This document shows, piece by piece, positions 38,701 through 46,510 of a stretch of DNA of 64,000 nucleotides (its first letter is position 1; the number at the start of each line of letters is the position of its first letter). The position numbers and the translations under genes are program-made. The notes below the pieces were generated by a model. That model was not told the DNA's origin. It saw nothing but the letters and a program-made list of their open reading frames with translations, and made no database searches. The DNA comes from Marivirga aurantiaca (lineage in GTDB: Bacteria > Bacteroidota > Bacteroidia > Cytophagales > Cyclobacteriaceae), in assembly GCF_016679925.1 (NCBI RefSeq), contig NZ_JAEQBW010000005.1:1-64000 (forward strand). The letters run 5' to 3'.

Positions 38701-40844
38701 ACCCAATCTTTTATTTTAAAGTTTTCTTTGTGCGGCTGAAAACCAAGGATTTTTTGGAATCCATCTCCCCAGTAGAAGATATCTTTTTTTACATCCCAAT
38801 CATAAATGGCATCATTTGTGGCTTTGTTGATGATGTCATTCCGTTCATTGCTTTGCTGTATTTTTTCGAGGTAAGAAAACTTTTGGAAAATAATGGAGAT
38901 CAATCTCTGAGCACGTTCTATACAATGTTCTTCTTTTTCGGTAGGGGTACGTGGCTCGCTGTAATAATTGGCAATAGTGGCAATTACCTCTCCTTCTATA
39001 TTGAAAATTGGTTGGGACCAACAAGCACCTAATTGATATTTTAATGCCAACTCCTTATAATTGCTCCATCTTTCATCATTTTGAATATCTACTACTATCA
39101 CTTTCTGTTTTAAAAATGCTGCGGTCCCGCAAGATCCTCCATTTGGCCCTATTTCCTCTCCACTAATCGCTTCAATATAGGCCTTTGGCAAAGAAGGGGA
39201 TATCAGGTTCTGCAATTTACTTTCGCGGATTTCCATAATGGAAGCTTTCATTCCGGGAAATAGCAGTTGGAGACCATGTATATAAGTTTCAAGCACCTCC
39301 CTTATTTCAATATTGGTAGCCATGCTTTGTTCCATGACTATTTTTTCCAACTCCTCTAACTGAGTATGGAAATATTGGGTGCTTATGTCTTGCATAGCAC
39401 CAAGCATTCGGGTCGGGTTCCCTTTTTTATCACGAAGGATAATCGCCTTGTCTTTCACATGGGCATAGGCGCCATCTTTCTTACGGAAACGATAAGTGCC
39501 CTCCCAACTATTGATTTGTGGATTATTTAATACATTGTCTAAACTTTGGATAAAAGCATCCCGATCGTCAGGATGAATAAAACTATCGTTCAAGCTTTTA
39601 TTTTCCTGCAAAGTTTGAGGCTCCAGACCAAACATCCTTCGGTACCCATCCCCTAAGAAAAGTTCATTAGTCAAGGGGTTGAAATCCCAAATACATTCTG
39701 AACCTGCTTGCATAATCAACTCAAAACGTTCATTGCTGTCCTTCAAAGCTTTTTCGCTTTCCTTCAGGGCTTTATTAGCCTGATGTTCAGCAGTAATATC
39801 CGTTGTGGTTAAAAATATACCATTTATAGCATCTGACTTAATGGGTTTAAAGCGAAGCTCAAATATCTTTTCCCCTCCCTCATTTTCAGGAATTGCAAAT
39901 CGGGCAATTTGTGGTTTGCCTTTAAATACATTTTCAACAATTTTCTTTAGAGCTTCAGAATGACCAGGTAAAGGAAGGCTTCTAAAGGTGGCTCCTTTTT
40001 CTATGGGACTACCATATAATTGATGATAGTGAAATTCCATTCGGTGATTGTAAGTAACAATTTTCAATTGGTCATCAATGAGTAAAAACGCTTCATCTGT
40101 ATTGTTAATTAACAAACTTCTCTCCTGTAAGAGGTTATGATGCTCACTTATATCTAAACCTGTACCAAATACACAGGCTTCTCCATAATAATGGATGCTG
40201 GCAGCTGTAAAAGAATAAGGGATTTTCTCACCTTTCTTTGATAAAACCGGAGCATTTAAAGTGGTTTCCCCTTTCTCAAGGGCTATTTGTATATGTTCCT
40301 GAATGAGTAGTTGGTATGAAGGTGGAAAAAGGTTTAATAGAGGTAAGCTATTTATTTCCTCAGGGGTATAGCCAGTTACTTTTTCAAAGGCTTCATTCCA
40401 TAACAGGAATTTACCTGATTGATTAAATAGAAAAAATGGATTGGGCAATTGCCGAATAAGTTCTTCACTAAATGCACCAATAGGATAAGAAGTTTGTGGT
40501 AAATGTGTCTTTTTAAGGAGAAAGTAAAATTCCTTGTCTATTCTATTGAAAAATGCACATCCCTTTAATTCATATCGATCGTGTCCTTGTACTATAAATT
40601 CAAGAGTAAGTTCATTGATTTCGTCATTTCGCAATAATTCCTGAAAAATTTCATTGAGTGATTCTGTCTTGTTCTGAGGGATAAAATCTGACAAATAATG
40701 ATTAAGAACAGCCTTTTTTTGACAGCCTAAGATGTTTTCAAATACTGGATTGACAGCCTTAAACTTATGATCTGCTGAGAGAGCAAATATAATATCCGAA
40801 CTATGATTAAATAGTGCCCAAAAATTGTTGCTATTCATAAACAA
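35784..40844 (-). CDS. Giant soluble PAS/GAF sensor histidine kinase
   Basis: A 1686-residue cytoplasmic hybrid of sensory domains with no membrane segment. Approximate order: PAS (10-120), PAS (125-235), PAS (245-360), PAS_3 (370-495), GAF (500-660, with SCGTAAFLK and CWSQPI), PAS_3 (680-790), GAF (795-960), PAS (965-1080), PAS (1085-1200), PAS (1205-1315) and PAS (1320-1440). The DHp domain has acceptor His in FAYVASHDLQEPLRMV. The ATPase domain has NLIGNALKY, DNGIGID and GGTGMGLSIV. The DHp belongs to the phytochrome-like HWE-free type. No chromophore cysteine was recognised. Nine PAS plus two GAF domains suggest integration of many small-molecule or redox signals. It is coupled to the receiver gene downstream. 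Confidence 0.92.
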   Translation of the reverse strand: MFMNSNNFWALFNHSSDIIFALSADHKFKAVNPVFENILGCQKKAVLNHYLSDFIPQNKTESLNEIFQELLRNDEINELTLEFIVQGHDRYELKGCAFFNRIDKEFYFLLKKTHLPQTSYPIGAFSEELIRQLPNPFFLFNQSGKFLLWNEAFEKVTGYTPEEINSLPLLNLFPPSYQLLIQEHIQIALEKGETTLNAPVLSKKGEKIPYSFTAASIHYYGEACVFGTGLDISEHHNLLQERSLLINNTDEAFLLIDDQLKIVTYNHRMEFHYHQLYGSPIEKGATFRSLPLPGHSEALKKIVENVFKGKPQIARFAIPENEGGEKIFELRFKPIKSDAINGIFLTTTDITAEHQANKALKESEKALKDSNERFELIMQAGSECIWDFNPLTNELFLGDGYRRMFGLEPQTLQENKSLNDSFIHPDDRDAFIQSLDNVLNNPQINSWEGTYRFRKKDGAYAHVKDKAIILRDKKGNPTRMLGAMQDISTQYFHTQLEELEKIVMEQSMATNIEIREVLETYIHGLQLLFPGMKASIMEIRESKLQNLISPSLPKAYIEAISGEEIGPNGGSCGTAAFLKQKVIVVDIQNDERWSNYKELALKYQLGACWSQPIFNIEGEVIATIANYYSEPRTPTEKEEHCIERAQRLISIIFQKFSYLEKIQQSNERNDIINKATNDAIYDWDVKKDIFYWGDGFQKILGFQPHKENFKIKDWVELTHPIDRERNKIKWETFLADPDRNKWQKEFQFRRNDGSYAYVEEIGYLVRDKAGKPKRMIGALRDRSKEKLDTLQKQINADVALLFKLEGALDTILPKVLSYLARIGEFSMAEIWLKSQIDNELKLYAKYAANKKAEMFYRNVKDLVSLDVNEGLPGHVFNNKATTILDQLESNKTFARKIAVKNTGLNSAIGVPLFHNNDIIGTLVLASELSAKKLEIFRRVFSSLENNLGAEIKRKQQEEELHAFFEYAPDIIAIATTDGYFAKVNPAFCKLLGYSAEELTSQPFSNFLHPNDLDGTINEYIETITGARRVNNFINRYSTKSGAYVWISWNSSSAFGEDNYVFAYGRDVTALLEIQESLENATKLARVGSWEVDLINDVTFWSSMTRKIHEVPEDFKINMELAMNFYRADIRDQVNSIVSEAMESGKSFDFEMPIITAKGRERWIRSIGNVELVEGKCVRIFGSFQDIHERKVIELRLKNISNNVPGVLFQYHLRPDGSDELNFVSEGSKEVWGFTPEECIADIDNVWGGIKQGGEVEMVRQSIMESAKNLTRWRARWRYVKPDGAICFHEGFGNPYKMADDTIVWDSIITDITDLHELERLAERTSKIARIGSWELDLKQKDQQEMYWSLMTRQILDVDEKYNPSYTGGLEFCTSKSRKILRKAVDKIIATGEEFDLELLTKTAGGNSRWVRCIGNSERVGGKCTKIFGSIQDIHLQKSAEEQILKSNLVLEKHAKELAHSNAELEQFAYVASHDLQEPLRMVTGFLTQLEKKYGDQLDDKALQYIDFAVDGAKRMRQIILDLLDFSRAGRYEGKLESVNIKEIIEEVNQLQRKVIEEKKATIYFDKLPTIDGHRPPLLQVFHNLIGNALKYSEATVAPEINIKAKKLPAYWQFSVADNGIGIDPEYYDKIFVIFQRLHNKNEYGGTGMGLSIVKKIIENMGGKIWVESRRGKGSTFYFTVPKLIQP

Positions 40845-41088
40845 AAAATATTGTTTGCCCGATCAATTAATGAAGATAGGAAAAAAATACCAACAAAATG
40901 GTCGGATGTAAGTATTAGAAGATGGATACAAGTATGCTGAATTAACTAAAGAGCATGTGGGAATGGTCTGCCAAAGAATCAGGCTCAAAACCAAAGAAGG
41001 TTCAGGGGAGATTTATGCTGCATGGCTCACCCGTATATATTACTCTTTCAACTTCCCCTTAAACTATATATTCACTAAATTTACCCAC

Positions 41089-42066
41089 ATGCAAGCAGTC
41101 ATCATTACCAAACCAGGAGCACCCGAAGTATTAAAATTACAGGAACGGCCCAGCCCTGTTTTGGGTAAATCAGAAGTATTAATTGAGGTAAAAGCTGCCG
41201 GAGTTAACCGTCCGGACATTATTCAGCGAGAAGGCAAATATCCTGCTCCTGAAGGTGTGGATCCTGACATTCCCGGCCTTGAGGTAGCTGGCATCATCAC
41301 CAAGATCGGAGACAAAGTAAGCAGATGGAAAGTGGGTGACAAGGTTTGCGCATTATTGGCAGGAGGAGGTTATGCCTCTGAGGTGGCAGCGCCCGAACAA
41401 CAGTGCTTGCCTATTCCTGCCGGACTTGGCTTTGAAGAAGCAGCAGCCCTACCAGAAACTTTCTTTACAGTATGGACGAATGTGTTCGACAGAGCTGCTT
41501 TCCGAAAAGGTGAGCATTTTTTAGTACATGGAGGAACCTCCGGCATTGGAGTGGCTGCCATTCAAATGGTGAAAGCTATGGGCGGAAAAGTGTATACTAC
41601 AGCCGGGACAGATGAAAAGTGTGCATTTACGGAGAAAATCGGAGCCACAAGAGCTATCAACTACAAAAAGTATGATTTTCTTAAAGAAATCAGGGCCATT
41701 GAACCAGGGGGCATAGATGTTATCCTTGATATGATAGGTGGAGATTATACTGCCAAAAATATTGACTTATTAAATCCGGAAGGAAGGTTGGTGATTATTA
41801 ATGCTATGCAGAATGCCTCATCTGAAATTAATATGAAAAAGGTGATGGTGAAAAGGCTCACAATTACCGGCTCTACCTTAAGGGCAAGATCTGCAGATTT
41901 TAAAGGAGAAATTGCCGAAAAGCTTGAAAAACATATATGGCCGCACATTGAGAGCGGTGCAATTAAACCTGTTATTTATAAAACTTTCCCATTGAAAGAA
42001 GCTAGCCAGGCCCATGCGTTAATGGAAAGCAGTGAACATATTGGGAAAATAGTGCTATCTATTTAA
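41089..42066 (+). CDS. NAD(P)H quinone oxidoreductase-like MDR protein
   Basis: A 325-residue medium-chain dehydrogenase/reductase of the zeta-crystallin/quinone oxidoreductase (PIG3-like) group. The start at 41089 (MQAVIITKPGAPEVL) is family-typical; a longer frame upstream adds 44 unrelated residues. It has the GroES-like domain with AAGVNRPDIIQREGKYP and GLEVAGII, and the Rossmann domain with VHGGTSGIGVAAIQMVKAMGG (cofactor loop). KYDF and HIGKIVL appear at the end. The catalytic zinc ligands of alcohol dehydrogenases are absent, consistent with NADPH-dependent reduction of quinones or enones. MscS follows 28 bp later, perhaps in the same unit. Confidence 0.87.
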   Translation: MQAVIITKPGAPEVLKLQERPSPVLGKSEVLIEVKAAGVNRPDIIQREGKYPAPEGVDPDIPGLEVAGIITKIGDKVSRWKVGDKVCALLAGGGYASEVAAPEQQCLPIPAGLGFEEAAALPETFFTVWTNVFDRAAFRKGEHFLVHGGTSGIGVAAIQMVKAMGGKVYTTAGTDEKCAFTEKIGATRAINYKKYDFLKEIRAIEPGGIDVILDMIGGDYTAKNIDLLNPEGRLVIINAMQNASSEINMKKVMVKRLTITGSTLRARSADFKGEIAEKLEKHIWPHIESGAIKPVIYKTFPLKEASQAHALMESSEHIGKIVLSI

Positions 42067-42094
42067 TTTCTATCTCGTAAAAGTATAGTTATAT

Positions 42095-42973
42095 ATGAGA
42101 GAAACAATTTTAGATTCTTTTGAACGCTATTGGGCTAATATTCTTGACCGACTTCCTGAAGTTACTGTAGGCGTAATTTTGCTCTTAATCTTTATTGCCG
42201 TTGGTATAGCCATTCGAAAAGTGGTGGTGAACAGGTTAAAAAAGAAATCAAAGGATTTGCTGCTCATTAATTACATTGGCCGGGTCATTTTCCTTTTTTT
42301 TCTGATCATTGGAATAGTTATTTTCTTCAATCAGGTGGGGTTGGGAAGAGCTGCGGGCGGATTACTGGCAGGAGCAGGAGTTTCAGCTTTAATTTTAGGT
42401 TTCGCTTTTAAAGATATTGGCGAGAATTTTATAGCAGGATTTTTCCTGGCTTTCAGCAGGCCATTCAATACCGGGGATATTATTGAAGTCAACAGCATGA
42501 TGGGAAGAGTAAGAAGCATGAGCTTCAGGAACACCCATATTAAAGCTATTGATGGCCGCGACATTTACATCCCCAATTCTATTATGATTAAAAACCCTCT
42601 TACTAATTATACTAAGGACGGATATATGCGCCATGAATTTGTAATAGGGATGGATTATGGCGTGGACATATCAGAAGCAACTGATGTCATCCTGGAAACC
42701 ATTAAATCACTAGATAACATAGTACAATTAAAAAATTTTACTCCTTTTGTTACAATAGACAAATTCGGATCAAGCACAATCAGTTTGAAAATCTTCTTCT
42801 GGATTAACACCTATGATTTTGTGGGGTCAATCACCGTTCTGAAAAGCAATGTGATGAAAGCCATTATTAATAAGCTCATGAAAGAAGGCTTTAATATGCC
42901 AGCTGACATTCTGGAACTAAAAATTTATCAGGAAGAAAGCCCTATACCTATATCTTTGAGAAAAAATGAATAA
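42095..42973 (+). CDS. Small-conductance mechanosensitive channel (MscS family)
   Basis: A 292-residue inner-membrane tension-gated channel that releases solutes on osmotic down-shock. Three membrane helices lie within residues 20-120. The pore-lining TM3 has the glycine/alanine-rich GRAAGGLLAGAGVSALILGFAFKD. The beta domain follows (RPFNTGDIIEV, then RNTHIKAIDGRDIYIPNSIM, the MscS signature), and then the C-terminal alpha/beta domain. Length is close to E. coli MscS (286). It lies between the quinone oxidoreductase-like gene and a DUF2254 membrane protein on the same strand. Confidence 0.93.
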   Translation: MRETILDSFERYWANILDRLPEVTVGVILLLIFIAVGIAIRKVVVNRLKKKSKDLLLINYIGRVIFLFFLIIGIVIFFNQVGLGRAAGGLLAGAGVSALILGFAFKDIGENFIAGFFLAFSRPFNTGDIIEVNSMMGRVRSMSFRNTHIKAIDGRDIYIPNSIMIKNPLTNYTKDGYMRHEFVIGMDYGVDISEATDVILETIKSLDNIVQLKNFTPFVTIDKFGSSTISLKIFFWINTYDFVGSITVLKSNVMKAIINKLMKEGFNMPADILELKIYQEESPIPISLRKNE

Positions 42974-43004
42974 AACTAAAGTGATGGAATTAATATGAAA
43001 TGAG

Positions 43005-43036
43005 CATCCGAGTGCTCGGAACCAAACCGAGGGATG
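43005..43036. repeat. Short REP-like hairpin before the DUF2254 gene
   Basis: CATCC at 43005 pairs with GGATG at 43032, and inside it CTCGG-AACCAAA-CCGAG forms a stem-loop. The GC-rich tail (GGCCTGCCC) stands out from the AT-rich surroundings. It resembles dispersed palindromes of Bacteroidota intergenic regions and argues that the coding start lies after it. Confidence 0.4.
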
Positions 43037-43077
43037 GCCTGCCCTTACCATATCGGGGTGAAACTAAACTTATCCAA

Positions 43078-44421
43078 ATGAAAAGATGGACTAATTATTT
43101 CGTGCTTTTTTATAAAAAAATATTTAATAGCATCGCATTTTATCCTGCTATGCTTGCCATTGTTTTTTTACTTTTCTCTATCCTGATTATTCAAATAGAA
43201 TATTCACCATTCTTAATGGATATAAAAGAAGAATTATCAATTTCACTGGTGCATGATGCCGAAAATGGACGCTTAGTATTGGGCACAATAGTAGCGAGTA
43301 TTATATCTTTAATGGTATTTAGTTTCTCTATGGTAATGGTAGTATTAAACCGAGCCACAGCCACCTTATCTCCTCGGGTTTTACCCGGCTTAATATCAAA
43401 TCGTTTTCATCAAATAGTACTGGGCTTCTTTTTGGGAACTGTTATTTATAGTTTACTAATGATAGTGAATATTAACTCTCCTCAGCAAAATTTTCATGTT
43501 CCTTCCTTTGGTATTCTCATTAGCATGATTTTAGCCATAATTTGCCTCGTATTTTTTGTTTCATTTATTCATTCTATTTCTCAAAAAATACAGGTGGACA
43601 ATATAATGAATGATATTAAGGAGAGTACTCGTAAAGCACTTAAAAAAGCTAATATTGAGGAGGGAAATCAAAGTGAGAAAAAAGAGGAAACAGAACCTAT
43701 AAGTCCACCTAAAGATGAAGGTTGGTATAGTCAGAAAGCTTACGCATCAGGTTTCTTAAAACATATAAAGCTTAACAGTTTAAAGGATTTTTGCAATAAA
43801 AACAAGATCATAGTTAAACTAGAGATCAGCGTAGGTACTTATTTAGTAAAGCATTATCCGTATGTTAAAACCAACAAAAGATTGAACGATGAACAAAAGA
43901 AGGAGTTGGCATCCTATTTTATTTTGTATACTGAAGAGCATATTACCGATCATTACTCTTTTGGATTTCAACAAATTTCAGAAATTGCTATTAAAGCATT
44001 AAGCCCCGGAATTAATGATCCCGGAACCGCCATCAGGGCTATAGATTTACTTTCTGATTTGTTTATTCAATTGATGATGGTGAAACAGCAACTCGTATTA
44101 AGGGATGAAAATGCCAATATATGCGTTTACCTAAAACCTATAACTTTCAAAGCCACCTTATATCAAACGTTTGTTCCTATTAGAAAATATGGACAGCAGG
44201 ATGTTTTGGTTTTAATGCATTTATTGTCAAGCCTGGAAAAAATGCTGTATGTGGATGATGAAAAGAAATTGTATTATGACGAAATCCACGAATTTGCCCA
44301 AAATGTAATTGAATGCTCTGCAGAATTTTATGACAACAAATTAGATAAAGAACAACTCAATAAAATAATCCTTAAGATCAATCAACAGTTTTCAGGAAAA
44401 CAAAAACTGAAATTCATATAA
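43078..44421 (+). CDS. DUF2254 family membrane protein
   Basis: A 447-residue predicted inner-membrane protein. The start at 43078 (MKRWTNYFVLFYKKIFNSIAFYP) is preferred to the ATG at 43000, because the 26 extra residues would be encoded by a REP-like palindrome. Four membrane helices lie within about residues 15-195 (AMLAIVFLLFSILII, IVASIISLMVFSFSMVMVVL, IVLGFFLGTVIYSLLMI, FGILISMILAIICLVFFVSFIHSI). A hydrophilic C-terminal half contains EIAIKALSPGINDPGTAIRAIDLL, the conserved core of the family. The function is unknown. Location beside MscS suggests an envelope or osmotic role, but that is inference. Confidence 0.82.
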   Translation: MKRWTNYFVLFYKKIFNSIAFYPAMLAIVFLLFSILIIQIEYSPFLMDIKEELSISLVHDAENGRLVLGTIVASIISLMVFSFSMVMVVLNRATATLSPRVLPGLISNRFHQIVLGFFLGTVIYSLLMIVNINSPQQNFHVPSFGILISMILAIICLVFFVSFIHSISQKIQVDNIMNDIKESTRKALKKANIEEGNQSEKKEETEPISPPKDEGWYSQKAYASGFLKHIKLNSLKDFCNKNKIIVKLEISVGTYLVKHYPYVKTNKRLNDEQKKELASYFILYTEEHITDHYSFGFQQISEIAIKALSPGINDPGTAIRAIDLLSDLFIQLMMVKQQLVLRDENANICVYLKPITFKATLYQTFVPIRKYGQQDVLVLMHLLSSLEKMLYVDDEKKLYYDEIHEFAQNVIECSAEFYDNKLDKEQLNKIILKINQQFSGKQKLKFI

Positions 44422-44422
44422 C

Positions 44423-45484
44423 TTAAAACAACTTATAGTTACCTCCCTTTCTGAATTTTGTCGTGTCCAGCCTGATCTCCTTTCCTCCATCCATATATTT
44501 TTTCTTCGCTGCTTCAAATAATTGTTTAATAATATCTGCTTCAGGACCGGCTCCCCTCATTCTACTTTTCCAAACAGAATCATTCACCTCGCCTCCATGC
44601 AAGGAGGCAATCCCTGCCCAAACTTTATGATAACGATCGGGGAAATGGGTTTGTAACCATTTGGAAAACACATCTTTGATAGCACCATTTAATCTGACTA
44701 CCGTATAACCGGCATTTATGGCTCCTCTTTGAGTAGCCGCTTCAATTATGGAGGGTATTTCATGATGATTTAAACCAGGTATAATGGGAGCGGTCATCAC
44801 ACTTACCGGGATATTGTTTTGACTCAGTATCTCAATTGCTTCAAGTTTCTTTTTGGCTGAGGCTGTTCTTGGCTCCAGTTTTGCCCTTAAGTTTTCATCC
44901 AAGCTGGTGATGGAAAATATCACCCGTACCAGATTATCTGCTGCCAAATCTTTAAGCACATCCAAATCATTTAAACACGCAACATTTTTGGTGATGATAC
45001 CTACGGGATGCCGGTATTTGGCAAACACTTCCAAAAGACTTCGTGTGATTCTTAACTTTTGCTCTAATGGCTGGTAGCAATCAGTATTGCCCGATAATAC
45101 GATTGGCTTCACCTTCCAACCGGGCTTCAATAACTCTTTTTCAAGTAAAGATGCCGCATTCTTCTTTACAATGATTTTTGATTCAAAGTCCAGTCCTGCA
45201 TCGTAACCCCAAAACTCATGGGTGGTCCTGGCATAGCAGTAGACACAACCATGTTCACATCCTTGATAAGGGTTGAGGGAGTAGTCCATCCCCACATCAG
45301 GACTGGTCACCTTGTTGACAATTTTTCTGGGTGATTCATAAAAGATTTGGGTGGCCGGTTTGTCCAAATGAGTATATTCATCGATCGCAGTATCTTCTTC
45401 AAGGCTTATGGCTTGTTTTAAGAACTGGTTAGACGGATGATGTTGTGCTCCTCTCCCTCTGATATGTTGTTGTGAATCCATCAT
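44423..45484 (-). CDS. Radical SAM protein, SplB-related (PA0069 type)
   Basis: A 353-residue radical SAM protein. The iron-sulfur cysteines C76, C80 and C83 are in GCEHGCVYCYAR (CX3CX2C). It then has LSGNTDCYQPLE, characteristic of the spore-photoproduct-lyase-like COG1533 group, MTAPIIPGLN and a C-terminal RMRGAGPEADIIKQ. The N-terminal RGRGAQHHPSN and YESPRKIVNKVTSPDVGMDYSLNPYQG is typical of the PA0069 family. The biochemical function of that family is not established; spore photoproduct repair is unlikely in a non-sporeformer. It is convergent with the DUF2254 gene with one base between the stops. Confidence 0.85.
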   Translation of the reverse strand: MMDSQQHIRGRGAQHHPSNQFLKQAISLEEDTAIDEYTHLDKPATQIFYESPRKIVNKVTSPDVGMDYSLNPYQGCEHGCVYCYARTTHEFWGYDAGLDFESKIIVKKNAASLLEKELLKPGWKVKPIVLSGNTDCYQPLEQKLRITRSLLEVFAKYRHPVGIITKNVACLNDLDVLKDLAADNLVRVIFSITSLDENLRAKLEPRTASAKKKLEAIEILSQNNIPVSVMTAPIIPGLNHHEIPSIIEAATQRGAINAGYTVVRLNGAIKDVFSKWLQTHFPDRYHKVWAGIASLHGGEVNDSVWKSRMRGAGPEADIIKQLFEAAKKKYMDGGKEIRLDTTKFRKGGNYKLF

Positions 45485-45595
45485 TAAAATTACTACTATT
45501 TTTAGTAAAAACTAAAATATATAGTAATTTATTGTGCGCAAAGAGGGAATTATTTATTAACCGGCATAGATTTACTGCCTTGATGGAATTTTGAG

Positions 45596-45631
45596 GAAGA
45601 AAAAAAGCTGCCGAATAAACATCGACAGCTT
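45596..45631 (-). terminator. Minus-strand terminator in the gap
   Basis: Stem AAGCTG-C-CGA / TCG-A-CAGCTT (45605-45614, 45622-45631) followed on the minus strand by seven T and more pyrimidines. It lies about 235 bp after the stop of the small basic protein at 45867, so it implies a long 3' UTR or a separate small RNA. Confidence 0.62.
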
Positions 45632-45662
45632 AATAATGAGTTGGATCCCTAATTTAAACCTT

Positions 45663-45747
45663 AAACTTTCCAAATTTGGTGTTTGCCTATTGATGATGAA
45701 ATACACCAACAATCGAATAGTCTAATCTCCTGAAATTTGGAAAGTTT
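45663..45747. repeat. Nested inverted repeats in a gene-free gap
   Basis: Perfect 15-bp arms AAACTTTCCAAATTT (45663-45677) and AAATTTGGAAAGTTT (45733-45747), with an inner pair TTGGTGT / ACACCAA (45676-45682, 45703-45709). The RNA on either strand would fold strongly. The gap 45485-45866 holds no gene, so a small RNA, a 3' UTR structure or a tiny non-autonomous repeat are the options. Confidence 0.5.
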
Positions 45748-45866
45748 TGCATCATCTCTGTGGAAAATAGTGCTTTCCTTTTATTAAGCTGGCTTAATAA
45801 CCGAACTCAACTTAATAAAATTATACGGGCACTTTTTGGGCCACTGTTAATGAAGGAGATCAATTC

Positions 45867-45980
45867 TTAAAAATTGCTTTTCTTACTATCTTTTTTAGCT
45901 TTTTTATCAGCCCTTTTTTCCTTTAAATTCTTGGTGGGCTCTTTCTTCACGGCTTTCTTTACTGACTTTTCCTTTGACAT
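45867..45980 (-). CDS. Very small basic lysine-rich protein
   Basis: A 37-residue protein starting MSKEKSVKKAVKKEP and ending DSKKSNF, with 16 lysines. It resembles short lysine-rich proteins that I recall next to other genes in Bacteroidota genomes (LKEKRADKKAKK-type segment), but I know no function. High charge and lack of hydrophobic core suggest an unstructured nucleic-acid or ribosome binder. It is transcribed toward the terminator at 45600. It is short enough that it could be chance, but the regular codon pattern and proper ATG favour a real gene. Confidence 0.55.
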   Translation of the reverse strand: MSKEKSVKKAVKKEPTKNLKEKRADKKAKKDSKKSNF

Positions 45981-46078
45981 GGTTTCTAAATTTGATAAAA
46001 GATAGTATTAATAAATAATAACTCAAAGGAGCAATGGATATCTAATTTGAAATTAGTGCTTACCTATTTCAATAGCAA

Positions 46079-46111
46079 TTTCCCATCTTATTTCCCATCT
46101 TATTTCCCATC
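46079..46111 (-). repeat. 12-bp tandem repeat spanning a stop codon
   Basis: GATGGGAAATAA, read on the minus strand, occurs twice in full and once in part. The first copy contains the last codons (DGK) and stop of the receiver gene at 46100. Slippage here would only add residues if the stop were lost, so it acts as a spare run of in-frame stop codons. Confidence 0.6.
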
Positions 46112-46510
46112 TTTAAATAACTGCTTTAGTTCCGGCATTTCCTTAAGTTGGATCAAAGTGTCGGTCAAGATGGGTTTCGACATGAACTTTAGCACAAATT
46201 GATTTTTACAAGCCTTGGCTACATCTTCATCATCAGTGGAGGAAGAAACCATAAAAACAAAAGTGTTAGACGGATTGGCAAATTCCTTTATGGATTCTAA
46301 AAATTCCCATCCATCCATTTTTGGCATATTAATGTCCAAAAATATCACATATCTATCATTCGGTTGGTAATTATTCTTCAGGAAGTCCGCGGCTGCAAGG
46401 CCATCTTCAAATGACAATGGGGAAGGATGAAAATCACTCTCCTTAATCATGAATTTGGACATCATGATAAAGATTTCATCATCATCAATCAATAACAATC
46501 TAAAGCTCAT
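46100..46510 (-). CDS. Single-domain response regulator
   Basis: A 136-residue lone receiver: acidic pair D9/D10/D11 in LLIDDDEIF, phospho-acceptor Asp59 in IFLDINMPKMDGWEF, VSSS switch, Lys112 in FMSKPI. It overlaps the upstream receiver-PAS-DHp gene by 11 bp and so is translationally coupled to it. It probably receives phosphate from that DHp protein or from the 1269-residue kinase in the same cluster. It resembles the receiver at 33213 in type (LIDD, MDG-F/W-EFL). Confidence 0.9.
   Translation of the reverse strand: MSFRLLLIDDDEIFIMMSKFMIKESDFHPSPLSFEDGLAAADFLKNNYQPNDRYVIFLDINMPKMDGWEFLESIKEFANPSNTFVFMVSSSTDDEDVAKACKNQFVLKFMSKPILTDTLIQLKEMPELKQLFKDGK

Noticed and set aside
40957-41088. 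Longer start of the quinone oxidoreductase-like gene
   Set aside because: The upstream 44 residues have no match to the family, whose proteins begin at MQAVIITKPG or the equivalent.
43000-43077. N-terminal extension of the DUF2254 protein from the first ATG
   Set aside because: The 26 codons are encoded by a GC-rich palindrome and are unlike the family start. The ATG at 43078 fits better.
46079-46111. Phase-variable coding repeat
   Set aside because: The unit is 12 bp and carries an in-frame stop, so changes in copy number would not shift the frame or alter the protein.
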